Of a stretch of 64,000 nucleotides of DNA, positions 17,786-26,779 are shown one piece after another (positions within the stretch are counted from its first letter, which is position 1; the number at the start of each line of letters is the position of its first letter). Under the pieces are notes generated by a model. The model saw only the letters and a program-made list of their open reading frames with translations. It was not told where the DNA came from and searched no databases. The DNA is from DASUBV01 sp036510065 (GTDB lineage: Bacteria; Actinomycetota; Actinomycetes; Streptosporangiales; Streptosporangiaceae). Both the position numbers and the translations under genes were made by a program. The stretch is taken from assembly GCA_036510065.1 (NCBI GenBank), contig DATCEO010000077.1:17758-81757 (forward strand), in the 5' to 3' direction.

Positions 17786-18115
17786 ATGTCGAGGAAGAAG
17801 CTGAGTGCGATGAGCGCTATCCCGCAATTCCAGACCGCCATTCGCCAGCCGTCCAATCTGGACCGCTGCAACCGCTGCGGCGTTCCCCGGTCGGCGCACG
17901 GCATTGACTGGGCCTGCCCGCGGGCCTTCTCGATGAGCAGCGCGCGCCTGGCCGTGCTGGTCGTCTCGGCAGGCCTGCTGGCCCTGGTCGGCGTGGCGGT
18001 GCTGACGCTGACGAGCGCGACGCAGACCAACGTGGGCACGCTGGGCGCGGCCAGCTGCCTGGCCGGGCTCACCTTCCTGGTCTGCAGCGCGATCTTCGCG
18101 GGCCGGCGCCGGTAA
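17786..18115 (+). CDS. Small two-helix membrane protein, unknown function
   Basis: About 109 aa. A Cys pair in DRCNRCGVPRSAHG with a further Cys in DWACP (possible metal-binding knuckle) precedes two hydrophobic helices (about residues 60-80 and 87-104) and a GRRR end. The start is uncertain: ATG 17786 or ATG 17810, the latter with GAGGAAG somewhat far upstream. Not recognised. It is followed after about 65 nt by the reductase gene on the same strand. Confidence 0.6.
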   Translation: MSRKKLSAMSAIPQFQTAIRQPSNLDRCNRCGVPRSAHGIDWACPRAFSMSSARLAVLVVSAGLLALVGVAVLTLTSATQTNVGTLGAASCLAGLTFLVCSAIFAGRRR

Positions 18116-18179
18116 GGCAGCAGCGGACCTGGGACGGACTGCCGCCCTGGGCGCCGGAGCCGCAGGCGTCCAGGCCACA

Positions 18180-18941
18180 ATGAACGACGTGCAGATCTTG
18201 GAGCCCGGCCCGGTGCTGGCTGACCCGCTCGCGCCGTACGCGCAGGTGGACCGGACGCGCCCCGGCGGCGGGTGCTGGGTGATGGGCCACATGGTCGGGG
18301 GCCTGGACGGCTCGGCCGCGATCGGCGGGAGGGTCGGCGACCTGTCCACCGCGCCCGACGCGAAACTGTTCGTTCTCATGCGAGCGCTGGCCGATGTCGT
18401 GCTCGTGGGCGCGCAGACCGTGCGCGCGGAGCGCTACGGCCTGGTCCGCCTGCCGCCGGAGCGAGTGGCGGCCCGGCGCGCGGCCGGGCGGCCGGGCACG
18501 CCGCCGGTGGCGATCGTGTCACGGTCGCTGGACCTGGACTGGTCGGCCCGGGTCTTCGCCGACGGGCCGCCGGAAAGCCGGACGCTGGTGATCACGTGTG
18601 CCGAAGCCGATGCCAGGCGGCTCGAACGCGCCCGGCAGGTAGCTGAAGTCGTCATCGCCGGAGCGGACCGGGTCGACCCTGAGCAGGCCGCCGAGCGGCT
18701 GTCGGAGCTCGGCTACCAGGTGGTGCTGTGCGAGGGCGGCCCCACCTGGCTGGGCGAGCTCGTCGCGGCTGGCCGGCTCGACGAGCTCTGCCTGACCATC
18801 GCCCCGCTGATGGGCGGCGATCCCCTGCCGGTGTCGGTCTCCCCACCCGGCTCCCGGCTGGCGCATTTCGCGCTGCGCCAGGTCATCCGGGACAGCGACA
18901 CGCTGTTCCTGCGCTACGAGCGAGGCCGCGATGGCGAGTGA
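18180..18941 (+). CDS. Pyrimidine reductase family protein (RibD C-terminal domain)
   Basis: 253 aa; NADPH-dependent reductase fold (dihydrofolate-reductase-like) of the riboflavin-pathway RibD C-terminal family. Typical segments are GHMVGGLDGSAAIGGRVGDL, ADVVLVGAQTVRAERYG and LCEGGPTWLGELV. It lacks the deaminase domain, and no rib genes lie nearby, so the substrate need not be a riboflavin precursor. Its end overlaps the next gene by 11 nt, suggesting coupled translation with a flavin-binding partner. Confidence 0.87.
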   Translation: MNDVQILEPGPVLADPLAPYAQVDRTRPGGGCWVMGHMVGGLDGSAAIGGRVGDLSTAPDAKLFVLMRALADVVLVGAQTVRAERYGLVRLPPERVAARRAAGRPGTPPVAIVSRSLDLDWSARVFADGPPESRTLVITCAEADARRLERARQVAEVVIAGADRVDPEQAAERLSELGYQVVLCEGGPTWLGELVAAGRLDELCLTIAPLMGGDPLPVSVSPPGSRLAHFALRQVIRDSDTLFLRYERGRDGE

Positions 18942-19473
18942 TGCCTTTGACACCATCATGGCGTCCCTCGACGCCCGACTAATCGTCGTCACCACCGCCG
19001 AGGCCGGGGAACGGGCCGGGTGCCTGGTCGGGTTCCATTCCCAGTCGAGCATCGAGCCCGGCCGGTACTGCGTCTGGCTGTCCAAGGCGAACCACACCTA
19101 CCGCGTCGCGCTGCGGGCCACGCACCTGGCCCTGCACTTCCTCACCTCAGGCGACCTGGCGCTGGCCGAGCGGTTCGGCACCCTGAGCGGAGACCAGGTC
19201 GATAAGTTCGCCGGGCTGGCGGTGCATCCGGGTGCGGGCGGGGTGCCGGTGCTGGAAGCCTGCCCGAACTGGCTGGTTGTCCGGCGGATCGCGCTGCTCG
19301 ACGAGGGCGGCGATCACGTCTGCGTGAGCACCGAGCCAGCCGCCGCCCACGCGGGCGGCCGTTTCGAGCCCCTGCGGCTGTCGCAGGCCGGCCACCTCGT
19401 GGCCGGCCACGAAAGCGGGGAACGACCCAGCCCGCCCACCCAACGGGCCCGCAGCGGCCGGCTCAGGTCCTAA
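18931..19473 (+). CDS. Flavin reductase-like (FMN-binding split barrel) protein
   Basis: 180 aa. Segments ARLIVVTTAEAGERAGCLVGFHSQ, YCVWLSKANHTYR and ALHFLTSGDLALAERFG match the flavin-reductase-like split-barrel family that binds FMN. The C-terminal 30 residues are low-complexity. It starts inside the reductase gene (11-nt overlap), so the pair is probably one functional unit; reduction of a flavin or F420-type cofactor is an inference only. A 13-bp hairpin lies 15 nt after the stop. Confidence 0.8.
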   Translation: MASDAFDTIMASLDARLIVVTTAEAGERAGCLVGFHSQSSIEPGRYCVWLSKANHTYRVALRATHLALHFLTSGDLALAERFGTLSGDQVDKFAGLAVHPGAGGVPVLEACPNWLVVRRIALLDEGGDHVCVSTEPAAAHAGGRFEPLRLSQAGHLVAGHESGERPSPPTQRARSGRLRS

Positions 19474-19487
19474 GCGGACCCATCGAA

Positions 19488-19535
19488 CAGTGGTTCGGAT
19501 TTGACTGGCTGGGACGAGTAAGATCCGAACCACTG
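19488..19535 (+). terminator. Inverted repeat, terminator-like hairpin
   Basis: Perfect 13-bp arms CAGTGGTTCGGAT (19488-19500) and ATCCGAACCACTG (19523-19535) with a 22-nt loop, 15 nt after the flavin-reductase-like gene. No T-run follows, so an operator or an intrinsic terminator without a U-tract are both possible. Confidence 0.55.
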
Positions 19536-19787
19536 CCGAAGATCGCTGCCGGATGCGGCGCCCTAATCGCCCTCGATGCGCGTGCCGCGAGGACGGAACG
19601 GCCGGTCCTGCTGTGCGCCCGCGAGGCCGGTCACTAGCGCCTGGATCGCCGGCGGGCTGACCCGGCTACACGCGGGCGTGATGCCGCTAGCGCGAATTCG
19701 TGTCATGATCACGCTCCCGGCCGACGTGGCTGCCAGCGCCAACTAGCCTCATTCCTCATCGGCTACCTGTGCGGGAAGGACACTGCG

Positions 19788-20534
19788 ATGCCTGAGACCC
19801 CAGCCCCAGCCCCGCTCACCATTCGCTACGCGCTGAAGACCGACGCCGGACTGGAACGGGAGCAGAACGAGGACTCGGCCTACGCCGGGCCCCGGCTGCT
19901 GGTGGTGGCCGACGGCCTGGGCGGCCACGCCGCCGGGGAGGTGGCCAGTGCGGCGGCCGTCGAGGTCCTCAAGTCACTCGACACCGAGGTCCCGGCCGCC
20001 GACTTGCTCACCGCCCTGGAGCGCGCCGTGGACGAGGCCAGCGCCACCCTGCGCGGCCTGGTCAAGGCCGACCCGTCGCTGCTGGGCATGGGCACCACCC
20101 TGACCGGCCTGCTGTGGTCGGGCTCGCAGCTGGGCCTGGTGCACATCGGCGACTCACGCGCCTACCTGCTGCGCGACGGCGAGCTGTTCCAGATCACCCA
20201 CGACCAGACGGTCGTGCAGTCGCTCATCGACGACGGCCGCATCACCGAGGCGGAGGCCACCTCGCATCCGCAGCGGTCGATGCTGCTCCAGGCGCTGAGC
20301 GGAGGACCCGCGAAGCCCGATCTCCAGTTGCGGGACGCCCGCCCCGGCGACCGTTACCTCCTGTGCTCCGACGGGCTGCACGGGGTGGTCTCCCTGGAGG
20401 TGATCGCGCGGGTTCTCACGGAGGTGACGGAGCCAGATGAGGGCGTCGCCGCCCTCGTCCAGCTGGCCAACCAGGCCGGCGGCCCCGACAACATCACCTG
20501 CATCATCGCCGACGTGGTGGCCGTCAACGGGTAG
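19788..20534 (+). CDS. PP2C-family serine/threonine protein phosphatase
   Basis: Metal-dependent phosphatase, 248 aa, soluble. PP2C motifs: NEDSAY, ADGLGGHAAGEV (metal-binding Asp and Gly), HIGDSRAYL, LLCSDGLHG and GGPDNITCI. It lacks the membrane helix and extracellular domain of PstP, so it is an additional phosphatase and not the one expected in the RodA/PbpA operon. GGGAAGGACA upstream of the ATG serves as ribosome binding site. It could oppose either kinase in this window; partner unknown. Confidence 0.93.
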   Translation: MPETPAPAPLTIRYALKTDAGLEREQNEDSAYAGPRLLVVADGLGGHAAGEVASAAAVEVLKSLDTEVPAADLLTALERAVDEASATLRGLVKADPSLLGMGTTLTGLLWSGSQLGLVHIGDSRAYLLRDGELFQITHDQTVVQSLIDDGRITEAEATSHPQRSMLLQALSGGPAKPDLQLRDARPGDRYLLCSDGLHGVVSLEVIARVLTEVTEPDEGVAALVQLANQAGGPDNITCIIADVVAVNG

Positions 20535-20538
20535 GGCG

Positions 20539-21678
20539 TCAGCCCAGGCAATCGTGGATCGCGCGGACATAGCTCTCGGAGCGGTCGGATCCGATGATGC
20601 CGGGGGCCATCTTGTTCATCATGTAGCTGATGGTGGTGCGGCGGTCGAGGTCCATCAGGATGACCGAGCCGCCCCAGCCGCCCCAGTAGCAGGCGCGGCC
20701 CTGGGGCACGTACGGCACCGTCTGCGTCTCGGGCAGCGCGTAGCCGATGCCGAAGCGCAGCGGCACGCCGAGGACGAGGTCGGTGCCGTGGCTCTGCTCG
20801 TCGAAGATGAGGCCGATGGTGTCCGGGGACAGCAGCCGCACCCCGTCGACGGTGCCGCCGAGCGCGAGCGACTTGAGGATCCGGGCCACCGAGCGGGCGT
20901 TGCCGTGGCCGTTGACCGCGCCCATGTCGGCCCGGCGCCAGCCGGGGGTATTGGCCGCGGACGCGTCGGCGGCCGGCCCGGTGAACGTCTTGTAGACCGG
21001 GCTGTCCGGATCGAGGGCGGCCATGTCGAAGGGGAGCGGTGGCGGCGGGACGACGGGCGCGATCCGGTCCCAGTCGGATTCGGCCGCGCCGATCTGGAAA
21101 TCAGCGCCCAGCGGGCCGGCGATCTCCTGCGCCACGAACGCCTTGAGGGACTGACCGGTCACCCGGCGCACGAGCTCACCGACGAGGTGACCCTGGTTGC
21201 TGGCGTGGTATCCCGACGCGGTGCCCGGCTCCCACCACGGCTTCTGCGCGGCCAGCCGGCTCGTCGACAAGTCCCAGTCGTACATGTCCGTGACGGCGAA
21301 CGGCGCCTCCCAGCCGGATACGCCCGAGGTGTGGCTCAGGATGTGCCGCACCTCGATGTGCTCTTTGCCGTTCTCGGCGAATTCCGGCCAGTACCGGGCG
21401 ACGGGCGAGTAGGGATCTAGCTGGCCCCGGTCTGCCAGCATGAGAGCCGCCAGATTAGTAACGGTCTTCGTCGTCGACCACACGTTCGTTATGGTGTCCG
21501 CGGTCCACGGCGAACGATGGTCGGCGTCGCGCCAGCCGCCCCAGATATCCACCACGGTGTCGCCGTCGACGTCCACCACGATGCTCGCGCCCAGCTCGTT
21601 GCCGGACTCCAGCTGCTCGGCGAGGGCGTCCCGCACCGGCTCGAATCGTGAGTCATGCATACCGGATACCTCGGCCAT
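20539..21678 (-). CDS. Serine hydrolase, beta-lactamase/esterase family (class C-like)
   Basis: 379 aa. SxxK motif STTK (Ser68, Lys71), a YHASN segment in place of the YxN motif, and GWGG in the KTG position, as in EstB-type esterases and D-aminopeptidase-like enzymes. No signal peptide, so likely cytoplasmic esterase or amidase; substrate unknown. ATG 21678 with GGAGGG 8 nt upstream. Convergent with the PP2C gene, stops 4 nt apart. Confidence 0.88.
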   Translation of the reverse strand: MAEVSGMHDSRFEPVRDALAEQLESGNELGASIVVDVDGDTVVDIWGGWRDADHRSPWTADTITNVWSTTKTVTNLAALMLADRGQLDPYSPVARYWPEFAENGKEHIEVRHILSHTSGVSGWEAPFAVTDMYDWDLSTSRLAAQKPWWEPGTASGYHASNQGHLVGELVRRVTGQSLKAFVAQEIAGPLGADFQIGAAESDWDRIAPVVPPPPLPFDMAALDPDSPVYKTFTGPAADASAANTPGWRRADMGAVNGHGNARSVARILKSLALGGTVDGVRLLSPDTIGLIFDEQSHGTDLVLGVPLRFGIGYALPETQTVPYVPQGRACYWGGWGGSVILMDLDRRTTISYMMNKMAPGIIGSDRSESYVRAIHDCLG

Positions 21679-21821
21679 GAGGCAGCCCTCCTGTCATCCC
21701 GTCACACTTTGCCATGGCGGGCCCCGCAGGCGACACCTAGCCTGCCTCCCGCCTGAGCGGCGGACGAGATTTGCGGTCGCCCCAGCCAGGTGTTAGGACC
21801 GCGCCGGAACTTAGCCGCCAT

Positions 21822-21870
21822 TGATCACTACCGTTTTGCGGCGTCTCCCGCCGCAAAACGGTAATGATCA
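21822..21870. repeat. Long near-perfect hairpin between divergent genes
   Basis: 22-nt arms at 21822-21843 and 21849-21870 pair at 21 of 22 positions (single mismatch 21828/21864) around a 5-nt loop; the core is TACCGTTTTGCGGC and its complement. It lies between the starts of the serine hydrolase (minus) and Fur (plus) genes, where a terminator is not expected. Confidence 0.75.
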
Positions 21871-21984
21871 TGCGACCTGGCCCGCCGAAACCCGGCCCGG
21901 GCAGCCCAGGGCACCGGCCGACGGGCCGATGGCGACCCACCGGAACCATACAAATAGTTGACTCATTCCAGGTATTGCGGCAGC

Positions 21985-22476
21985 ATGCGGGTGATGGCTG
22001 TTGCAGCGGTTGATCCCGACGGCGAGATGTCTCGGGCATTGCGGCTGGCCGGGCTACGCGTGACGATGCCCCGCCTGGCCATGCTGACCTGGCTGGCCGG
22101 ACACCCGCACGCTACCGTGGACGCTATTGCGGGGGGCGTACGGGAGCAGTTCGGCTCGGTGTCCACCCAGGCCGTCTACGACATGCTGGCGGCGTGTGCC
22201 GCCGCAGGTCTGCTGCGGCGCATCGAGCCCGCCGGGCATCCTGCCCGGTTCGAGCGCCGGGTCGGAGACAACCATCACCATCTCGTGTGCCGCCAGTGCG
22301 GGCGTACGGAGGACGTCGATTGCGTCGTCGGGGTTCAGCCTTGCCTGACCCCCGCCCAGGACATGGGCTTCGCCGTCGACGAGGCCGAGGTGGTGTTCTG
22401 GGGCACATGCCCCGCCTGCAAGGCAGCTGACGGCTCCAGCGACGGAGCGCAGCGCGACGAGGAGGTTTGGCAGTGA
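21985..22476 (+). CDS. Fur-family peroxide-responsive regulator (CatR/PerR type)
   Basis: About 163 aa. The winged-helix DNA-binding half (ALRLAGLRVTMPRLAMLTWL ... STQAVYDMLAA) is followed by the Fur metal-binding signature DNHHHLVCRQCG and a second Cys pair in GTCPACKA, giving a structural zinc site. It overlaps the catalase start by 4 nt and probably represses the pair until peroxide oxidises it, as for Streptomyces CatR. Start among ATG 21985, GTG 21991 and ATG 21994; none has a strong ribosome binding site. Confidence 0.9.
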   Translation: MRVMAVAAVDPDGEMSRALRLAGLRVTMPRLAMLTWLAGHPHATVDAIAGGVREQFGSVSTQAVYDMLAACAAAGLLRRIEPAGHPARFERRVGDNHHHLVCRQCGRTEDVDCVVGVQPCLTPAQDMGFAVDEAEVVFWGTCPACKAADGSSDGAQRDEEVWQ

Positions 22477-23993
22477 CAGAAAATCGGCCCCCAGCCACGA
22501 CTACCGATGCCGGCACGCCGGTCGAAAGCGACGAGCATTCGCTAACCGTCGGCCCGGATGGCCCCATCCTGCTGCAGGATCACTACCTCATCGAGCAGAT
22601 GGCCAACTTCAACCGCGAGCGGATCCCCGAGCGGCAGCCGCACGCCAAGGGCGGCGGGGCGTTCGGCCACTTCGAGGTGACCAGCGACGTCAGCGCCTCC
22701 ACTAAGGCCGCGGTGTTCCAGCCGGGCGCCCGCACGGACACGCTGATCCGGTTCTCCACGGTCGCCGGAGAGCGGGGCAGCCCGGACACCTGGCGTGACC
22801 CGCGAGGCTTCTCGCTGAAGTTCTACACGTCCGAGGGCAACTACGACATGGTCGGGAACAACACCCCGGTGTTCTTCATGCGGGACCCGCTGAAGTTCCA
22901 GCACTTCATCCGCTCGCAGAAGCGGCGCGCGGACAACAACCTGCGCGACCACGACATGCAGTGGGACTTCTGGACCCTGTCCCCGGAGTCGGCGCACCAG
23001 GTCACCTGGCTCATGGGCGACCGCGGGATCCCGCGATCCTGGCGGCACATGAACGGCTACAGCTCGCACACCTACATGTGGGTCAACGCCGCGGGCGAGA
23101 GGTTCTGGGTCAAGTACCACTTCAAGACCGACCAGGGCATCGAGTTCTTCACCCAGGACGAGGGCGACCAGATGGCGTCCGCGGACACCGACTACCACCA
23201 GCGCGACCTGTACGAGGCGATCGAGCGCGGCGACTACCCGAGCTGGACGCTGAAGATGCAGATCATGCCGTTCGAGGAGGCCAGGAACTACCGGTTCAAC
23301 CCGTTCGACCTGACCAAGGTGTGGCCGCACAGCGACTACCCGCTGCACGAGGTCGGCCGGCTGACCCTGGACCGGAACCCGACCGACTACCACACCGAGA
23401 TCGAGCAGGCCGCGTTCGAGCCGAACAACCTGGTGCCCGGCGTCACGCTGAGCCCGGACAAGATGCTCCTGGCCCGCGGGTTCTCCTACTCGGACGCGCA
23501 CCGCGCCCGGCTGGGCGTGAACTACAAGCAGATCCCGGTGAACACGCCGAAGGTGCCGGTGCACAGCTACAGCAAGGACGGGGCGATGCGAGTCGTCAAC
23601 GTCTCGGACCCGGTGTACGCGCCGAACTCCAAGGGCGGCCCGCGGGCGGACAGCGAGCACTACAAGCCGGTCGGCTGGTATGCCGACGGGGACATGGTGC
23701 GGTCCGCCTACACGCTGCACCCGGAGGACGACGACTGGGGCCAGGCGGGCACGCTCGTCCGCGAGGTGCTCGACGACGCGGCCCGTGACCGGCTGGTCAA
23801 CAACGTCGTCGGCCACCTGCTCAACGCGGTGACTGAGCCGGTCCTGCAGCGCGCGTTCCAGTACTGGCGCAACGTGGACAAGAACCTCGGCGACAAGATC
23901 GAGGCTGGCGTCCGGGCCAAGCAGGGCGAGAAGGACCCCAAGGCCGCCCAGCAGGCCAACCCGGCCCGCCAGGGCATGCAGGCCAAGGCCTAG
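22473..23993 (+). CDS. katA: Catalase (monofunctional haem catalase)
   Basis: Converts hydrogen peroxide to water and oxygen. 506 aa, small-subunit clade length. The distal His57 lies in ERQPHAKGGGAFG, the haem-ligand Tyr339 in FSYSDAHRARLG, and FFMRDPLKFQHFI covers the distal Asn-loop region. GTG 22473 is chosen because GGAGG lies 7 nt upstream and the start overlaps the Fur gene's stop (GTGA); the TTG at 22467 is less likely. Co-transcribed and translationally coupled with its putative regulator. Confidence 0.96.
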   Translation: MTENRPPATTTDAGTPVESDEHSLTVGPDGPILLQDHYLIEQMANFNRERIPERQPHAKGGGAFGHFEVTSDVSASTKAAVFQPGARTDTLIRFSTVAGERGSPDTWRDPRGFSLKFYTSEGNYDMVGNNTPVFFMRDPLKFQHFIRSQKRRADNNLRDHDMQWDFWTLSPESAHQVTWLMGDRGIPRSWRHMNGYSSHTYMWVNAAGERFWVKYHFKTDQGIEFFTQDEGDQMASADTDYHQRDLYEAIERGDYPSWTLKMQIMPFEEARNYRFNPFDLTKVWPHSDYPLHEVGRLTLDRNPTDYHTEIEQAAFEPNNLVPGVTLSPDKMLLARGFSYSDAHRARLGVNYKQIPVNTPKVPVHSYSKDGAMRVVNVSDPVYAPNSKGGPRADSEHYKPVGWYADGDMVRSAYTLHPEDDDWGQAGTLVREVLDDAARDRLVNNVVGHLLNAVTEPVLQRAFQYWRNVDKNLGDKIEAGVRAKQGEKDPKAAQQANPARQGMQAKA

Positions 23994-24131
23994 CCAGCCA
24001 GGCAGTTCGGCAGCAGACGGGGCCACTGGGCGATCGGGTCAGCCATTACGGCTCTCCCGGCCCCAGGGGTCCCGTTTGTGCGTCCTCGCGCGGATGTGCC
24101 GCCCGCGCAGGCCGCTACCCCCGCAGGCCCG

Positions 24132-25826
24132 CTACCCCCGCAGGCTCAGCCGGGCGGTGGCGGCGTTGCCGGCGCGGGTGGGGTCCTGCCAGGCCATCTC
24201 CATAGCGCTGGCACCGGAGCGGGTCAGCTTCATCAGGCCGCCCGCTACGCACAGCTTTCGCGGATTACGGACCAGGCCCTCCCGCGCCGACGCCGTCGCG
24301 CGGGTGGCGCTGGTCACGGTGAGCGTCCCGGAGCAGCCAAGAGAGGGAAACCAGAACGTGCCGGCTCGGCCGGCCGCGGAGAAGTGCAGGACCGCAGTCC
24401 AGTGCGTGACCACGCCGGTCGGCTGGGCCGCCGCCCCGGTCCATGTCCCGGTCAGCCACGAGCTGGCCGGAGTGGCCGACACCGGCGGGCTTCCCCCGAT
24501 CCCGGCGCGGCCAGCCGACTGGCTCAGGGCATGCAGCCAGGCGCTGATCGCCACGGCGAGCAGGATGAGCGCACCAATGAGGAGCATGGCCACCCGCGCG
24601 GCGCAACCGCGGCGCCGGCGCGGCCGTCGGGTAGCGGAGGCGGTCGCGGGCGGCTGGACAGGCCGGACGGGGGACACGACCGGCTGGGCCGCCCGCGCCC
24701 GCCGGCTGAGCCGGGCGGGGGGCGCCCCCCGCTGAACCGGTGCGTAGCCGGGCCGGGCCGGCGCGGCCTCCGGCGCCCGCGCAGCGGCACGGGGCGCTGG
24801 CACGGCCAGCGGCGGGACCGCTGCGCGGCCGGGGCCGGCAGCCGCTGCGCCGCGCGCAGGCGGCGAGACCGGTGCGTAACCGGCCTGGGCAGCCGCCACC
24901 GCCGGCGGGGGCACTACCGCGCGATCGGGCCGGGGTCCCGACACCGCCGCCGGCAGCCAGGGCCGGGCAATCTGCTGGCTGCGGCCCGCGGTCTGGGCCC
25001 GGCACCAGCTGACGACCTCGGCTGGCGTCGGGCGCTCCGCGGGCTCCTTGGCCAGGCACCGCTCGATGATCCCGCGCAGCGAGGGCGGGCAGCTGCTCAG
25101 GTCGGGGGGCTCGTGCAGGACCCGGTACAGGACCGCTACCTCGCTGCCTTCGCCGAACGGCGCCCGCCCGACCGCCGCGAAGGCAGCCAGCGAGCCGAGG
25201 GCGAACACGTCCGCGGCCGCGGTGACCGGCCGGTCGGCGACCTGCTCGGGTGCCATGTACTGCGGGGAGCCGACCCGGGTGCCAGTGCGGGTCAGCGCGG
25301 TCGCCTCCGCCGCCCGGGAGATGCCGAAGTCGATCACCCGCGGCCCGTCGGGCGCGAGCAGGACGTTCGACGGCTTGAGATCACGGTGTACCACTCCCGC
25401 CGCGTGGATCACCTGCAGGGCCTCCGCCACCCCCGCCATCAGCACCAGGACGGTTTCGGCTGGCATCGGGCCGTGCCGGGCGACCGCCTGATGCAGCGAC
25501 GGCCCCGGCACGTACGCGGTCACCAGCCAGGGCGGCGTGGCCACCGGATCAGCGTCCAGGACCTGCGCGGTGTACAGGCCGTGCACCCGCCGTGCGGCCT
25601 CCACCTCCTGGTAGAAGCGGTTCCGGAAGTCGCGATCGTCCCCGAGTTCGGGCCGGACCATCTTGAGCGCGACTGGGCGCCCGCCGGGGGTGAACGCCAG
25701 GTACACCCGGCCCATGCCGCCGGCCCCGAGCCGGCCATGCAGCCGGTATCCGGCGACCTCGGCGGGATCGCTGGTGGTCAGCGGCTCTATGTTCACGCCC
25801 TGGTCACTCTCTCGCATGTTCGCCAC
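24132..25826 (-). CDS. Membrane serine/threonine protein kinase
   Basis: 564 aa. Kinase domain about residues 25-285: glycine loop GRLGAGGMGRVYLA, Lys in PVALKMV, catalytic loop HRDLKPSNVL, VIDFGISRA and the activation segment GSPQYMAPEQ. A Pro/Ala-rich linker of about 130 residues is followed by a transmembrane helix (about 424-444) and an extracellular region of about 115 residues with two Cys. No PASTA repeats, so the ligand is unknown. GTG 25826 or ATG 25817 may be the start. It is the last gene of a three-gene minus-strand operon with an FHA protein, so its substrate may be encoded alongside. Confidence 0.92.
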   Translation of the reverse strand: MANMRESDQGVNIEPLTTSDPAEVAGYRLHGRLGAGGMGRVYLAFTPGGRPVALKMVRPELGDDRDFRNRFYQEVEAARRVHGLYTAQVLDADPVATPPWLVTAYVPGPSLHQAVARHGPMPAETVLVLMAGVAEALQVIHAAGVVHRDLKPSNVLLAPDGPRVIDFGISRAAEATALTRTGTRVGSPQYMAPEQVADRPVTAAADVFALGSLAAFAAVGRAPFGEGSEVAVLYRVLHEPPDLSSCPPSLRGIIERCLAKEPAERPTPAEVVSWCRAQTAGRSQQIARPWLPAAVSGPRPDRAVVPPPAVAAAQAGYAPVSPPARGAAAAGPGRAAVPPLAVPAPRAAARAPEAAPARPGYAPVQRGAPPARLSRRARAAQPVVSPVRPVQPPATASATRRPRRRRGCAARVAMLLIGALILLAVAISAWLHALSQSAGRAGIGGSPPVSATPASSWLTGTWTGAAAQPTGVVTHWTAVLHFSAAGRAGTFWFPSLGCSGTLTVTSATRATASAREGLVRNPRKLCVAGGLMKLTRSGASAMEMAWQDPTRAGNAATARLSLRG

Positions 25827-25921
25827 TGCCCTGGCCCGGAGGCGGAGCTTGCCGTGTCCGCCGCCCGCGGGGATCGGGCACCGAACCCTGTACTCCCCTG
25901 CCCGGCGGGTCTTACGCGCGG

Positions 25922-26779
25922 CTAGGCCTTCTTGGGCGTCTCCCGCGGCCGGTACTGCAGCCGCTGCCGGGCCATCGCGCAGACGCCGCTGCGCTCGTTG
26001 TCCGCTGCGACCTGGCGTGCCTGATCCAGGTCGGCCGACGTCAGCAGGTCGTGGGCGAGCAGGAAGCCGGCCAGGTCACGCGCGTGCCCGCGTTCGGACC
26101 AGATGAGTCCCTGGAGCTGCTTCTTGTGGTCGGACACCGCCCCTTCCCCGCTCAGGTTCAGGGCGATGACCACCTCGATCATCGGCACTGTCTGCGGGGC
26201 CGGCAGGCCCAGGATGTAGTCCTGGTAGTAGTAGGCCATCGCCATCCGCGCCGTGGTGTTGCGGTCGAGGTAGCCGCGCACCCGGGCCACCGCATCCGGC
26301 CGCGGCGGGCTGCCCCGCCTGGCCGGCGGCTCGCCCACCACAGCAGCGTCCAGGGTGGGCGGCTGCTGCTGGCTAGGAGGCCCGGCCGGGCGGGCTGGCG
26401 GCCGGGCCGGCGCGTCGAGCCGCAGCCGCAGCACCCAGGGCCCGACGCCGATCAGCCACGGTCCCTCTTCCAGCACGACGGCCAGCGCCTCGTAACGCGC
26501 TGCCGCCGGCGGCAGGACGTGCCGCGCCCCGCGCCGTACCGCCTCGGCGCTCAGGCGCGGCTGGCCGTCATCCGGCGCCAGGTACACCTGGTTGGTCGTG
26601 TCCCGGCTGAACAGCTCCCACCGGTGCTGCACGTAGCGCAGCCCGGCGCACCGCGGCGCCCGGTGCAGCTTGAGATCCTTATTGCCGCTCAGCAGGCCCC
26701 GGTCCAGCCAGGTGATCTCGTCGGGCGGGCAGGCCGCCCAGACACCGCGCGGCGCTGACCACAGGAAAAGCTGGCCCAT
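25922..26779 (-). CDS. Protein of unknown function between kinase and FHA genes
   Basis: 285 aa, not recognised. The N-terminal ~120 residues are beta-rich (MGQLFLWSAPRGVW ... WELFSRDTTNQVYLAPDDG ... GPWLIGVGPWVLRLRL) and could be a divergent FHA-like sandwich, but the phosphothreonine-binding Arg-Ser-His pattern is not seen. A Pro-rich linker (about 125-160) leads to a helical C-terminal domain with ARMAMAYYYQDYILGL and a Lys/Arg-rich end. No membrane segment or signal peptide. Flanked closely by the FHA gene upstream (about 170 nt) and the kinase downstream (about 95 nt), so an adaptor or kinase substrate is the natural hypothesis. Confidence 0.7.
   Translation of the reverse strand: MGQLFLWSAPRGVWAACPPDEITWLDRGLLSGNKDLKLHRAPRCAGLRYVQHRWELFSRDTTNQVYLAPDDGQPRLSAEAVRRGARHVLPPAAARYEALAVVLEEGPWLIGVGPWVLRLRLDAPARPPARPAGPPSQQQPPTLDAAVVGEPPARRGSPPRPDAVARVRGYLDRNTTARMAMAYYYQDYILGLPAPQTVPMIEVVIALNLSGEGAVSDHKKQLQGLIWSERGHARDLAGFLLAHDLLTSADLDQARQVAADNERSGVCAMARQRLQYRPRETPKKA

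Noticed and set aside
22542..24026. 494-aa open frame antisense to catalase
   Set aside because: Val/Leu/Arg/His-rich mirror of the catalase codons.
24111..24143. Short direct repeat GCTACCCCCGCAG at the 3' end of the kinase gene
   Set aside because: Two copies only, about 17 nt apart; a minor local duplication with no evident function.
24078..25925. 615-aa plus-strand frame antisense to the kinase
   Set aside because: Shadow; kinase motifs on the minus strand are unambiguous.
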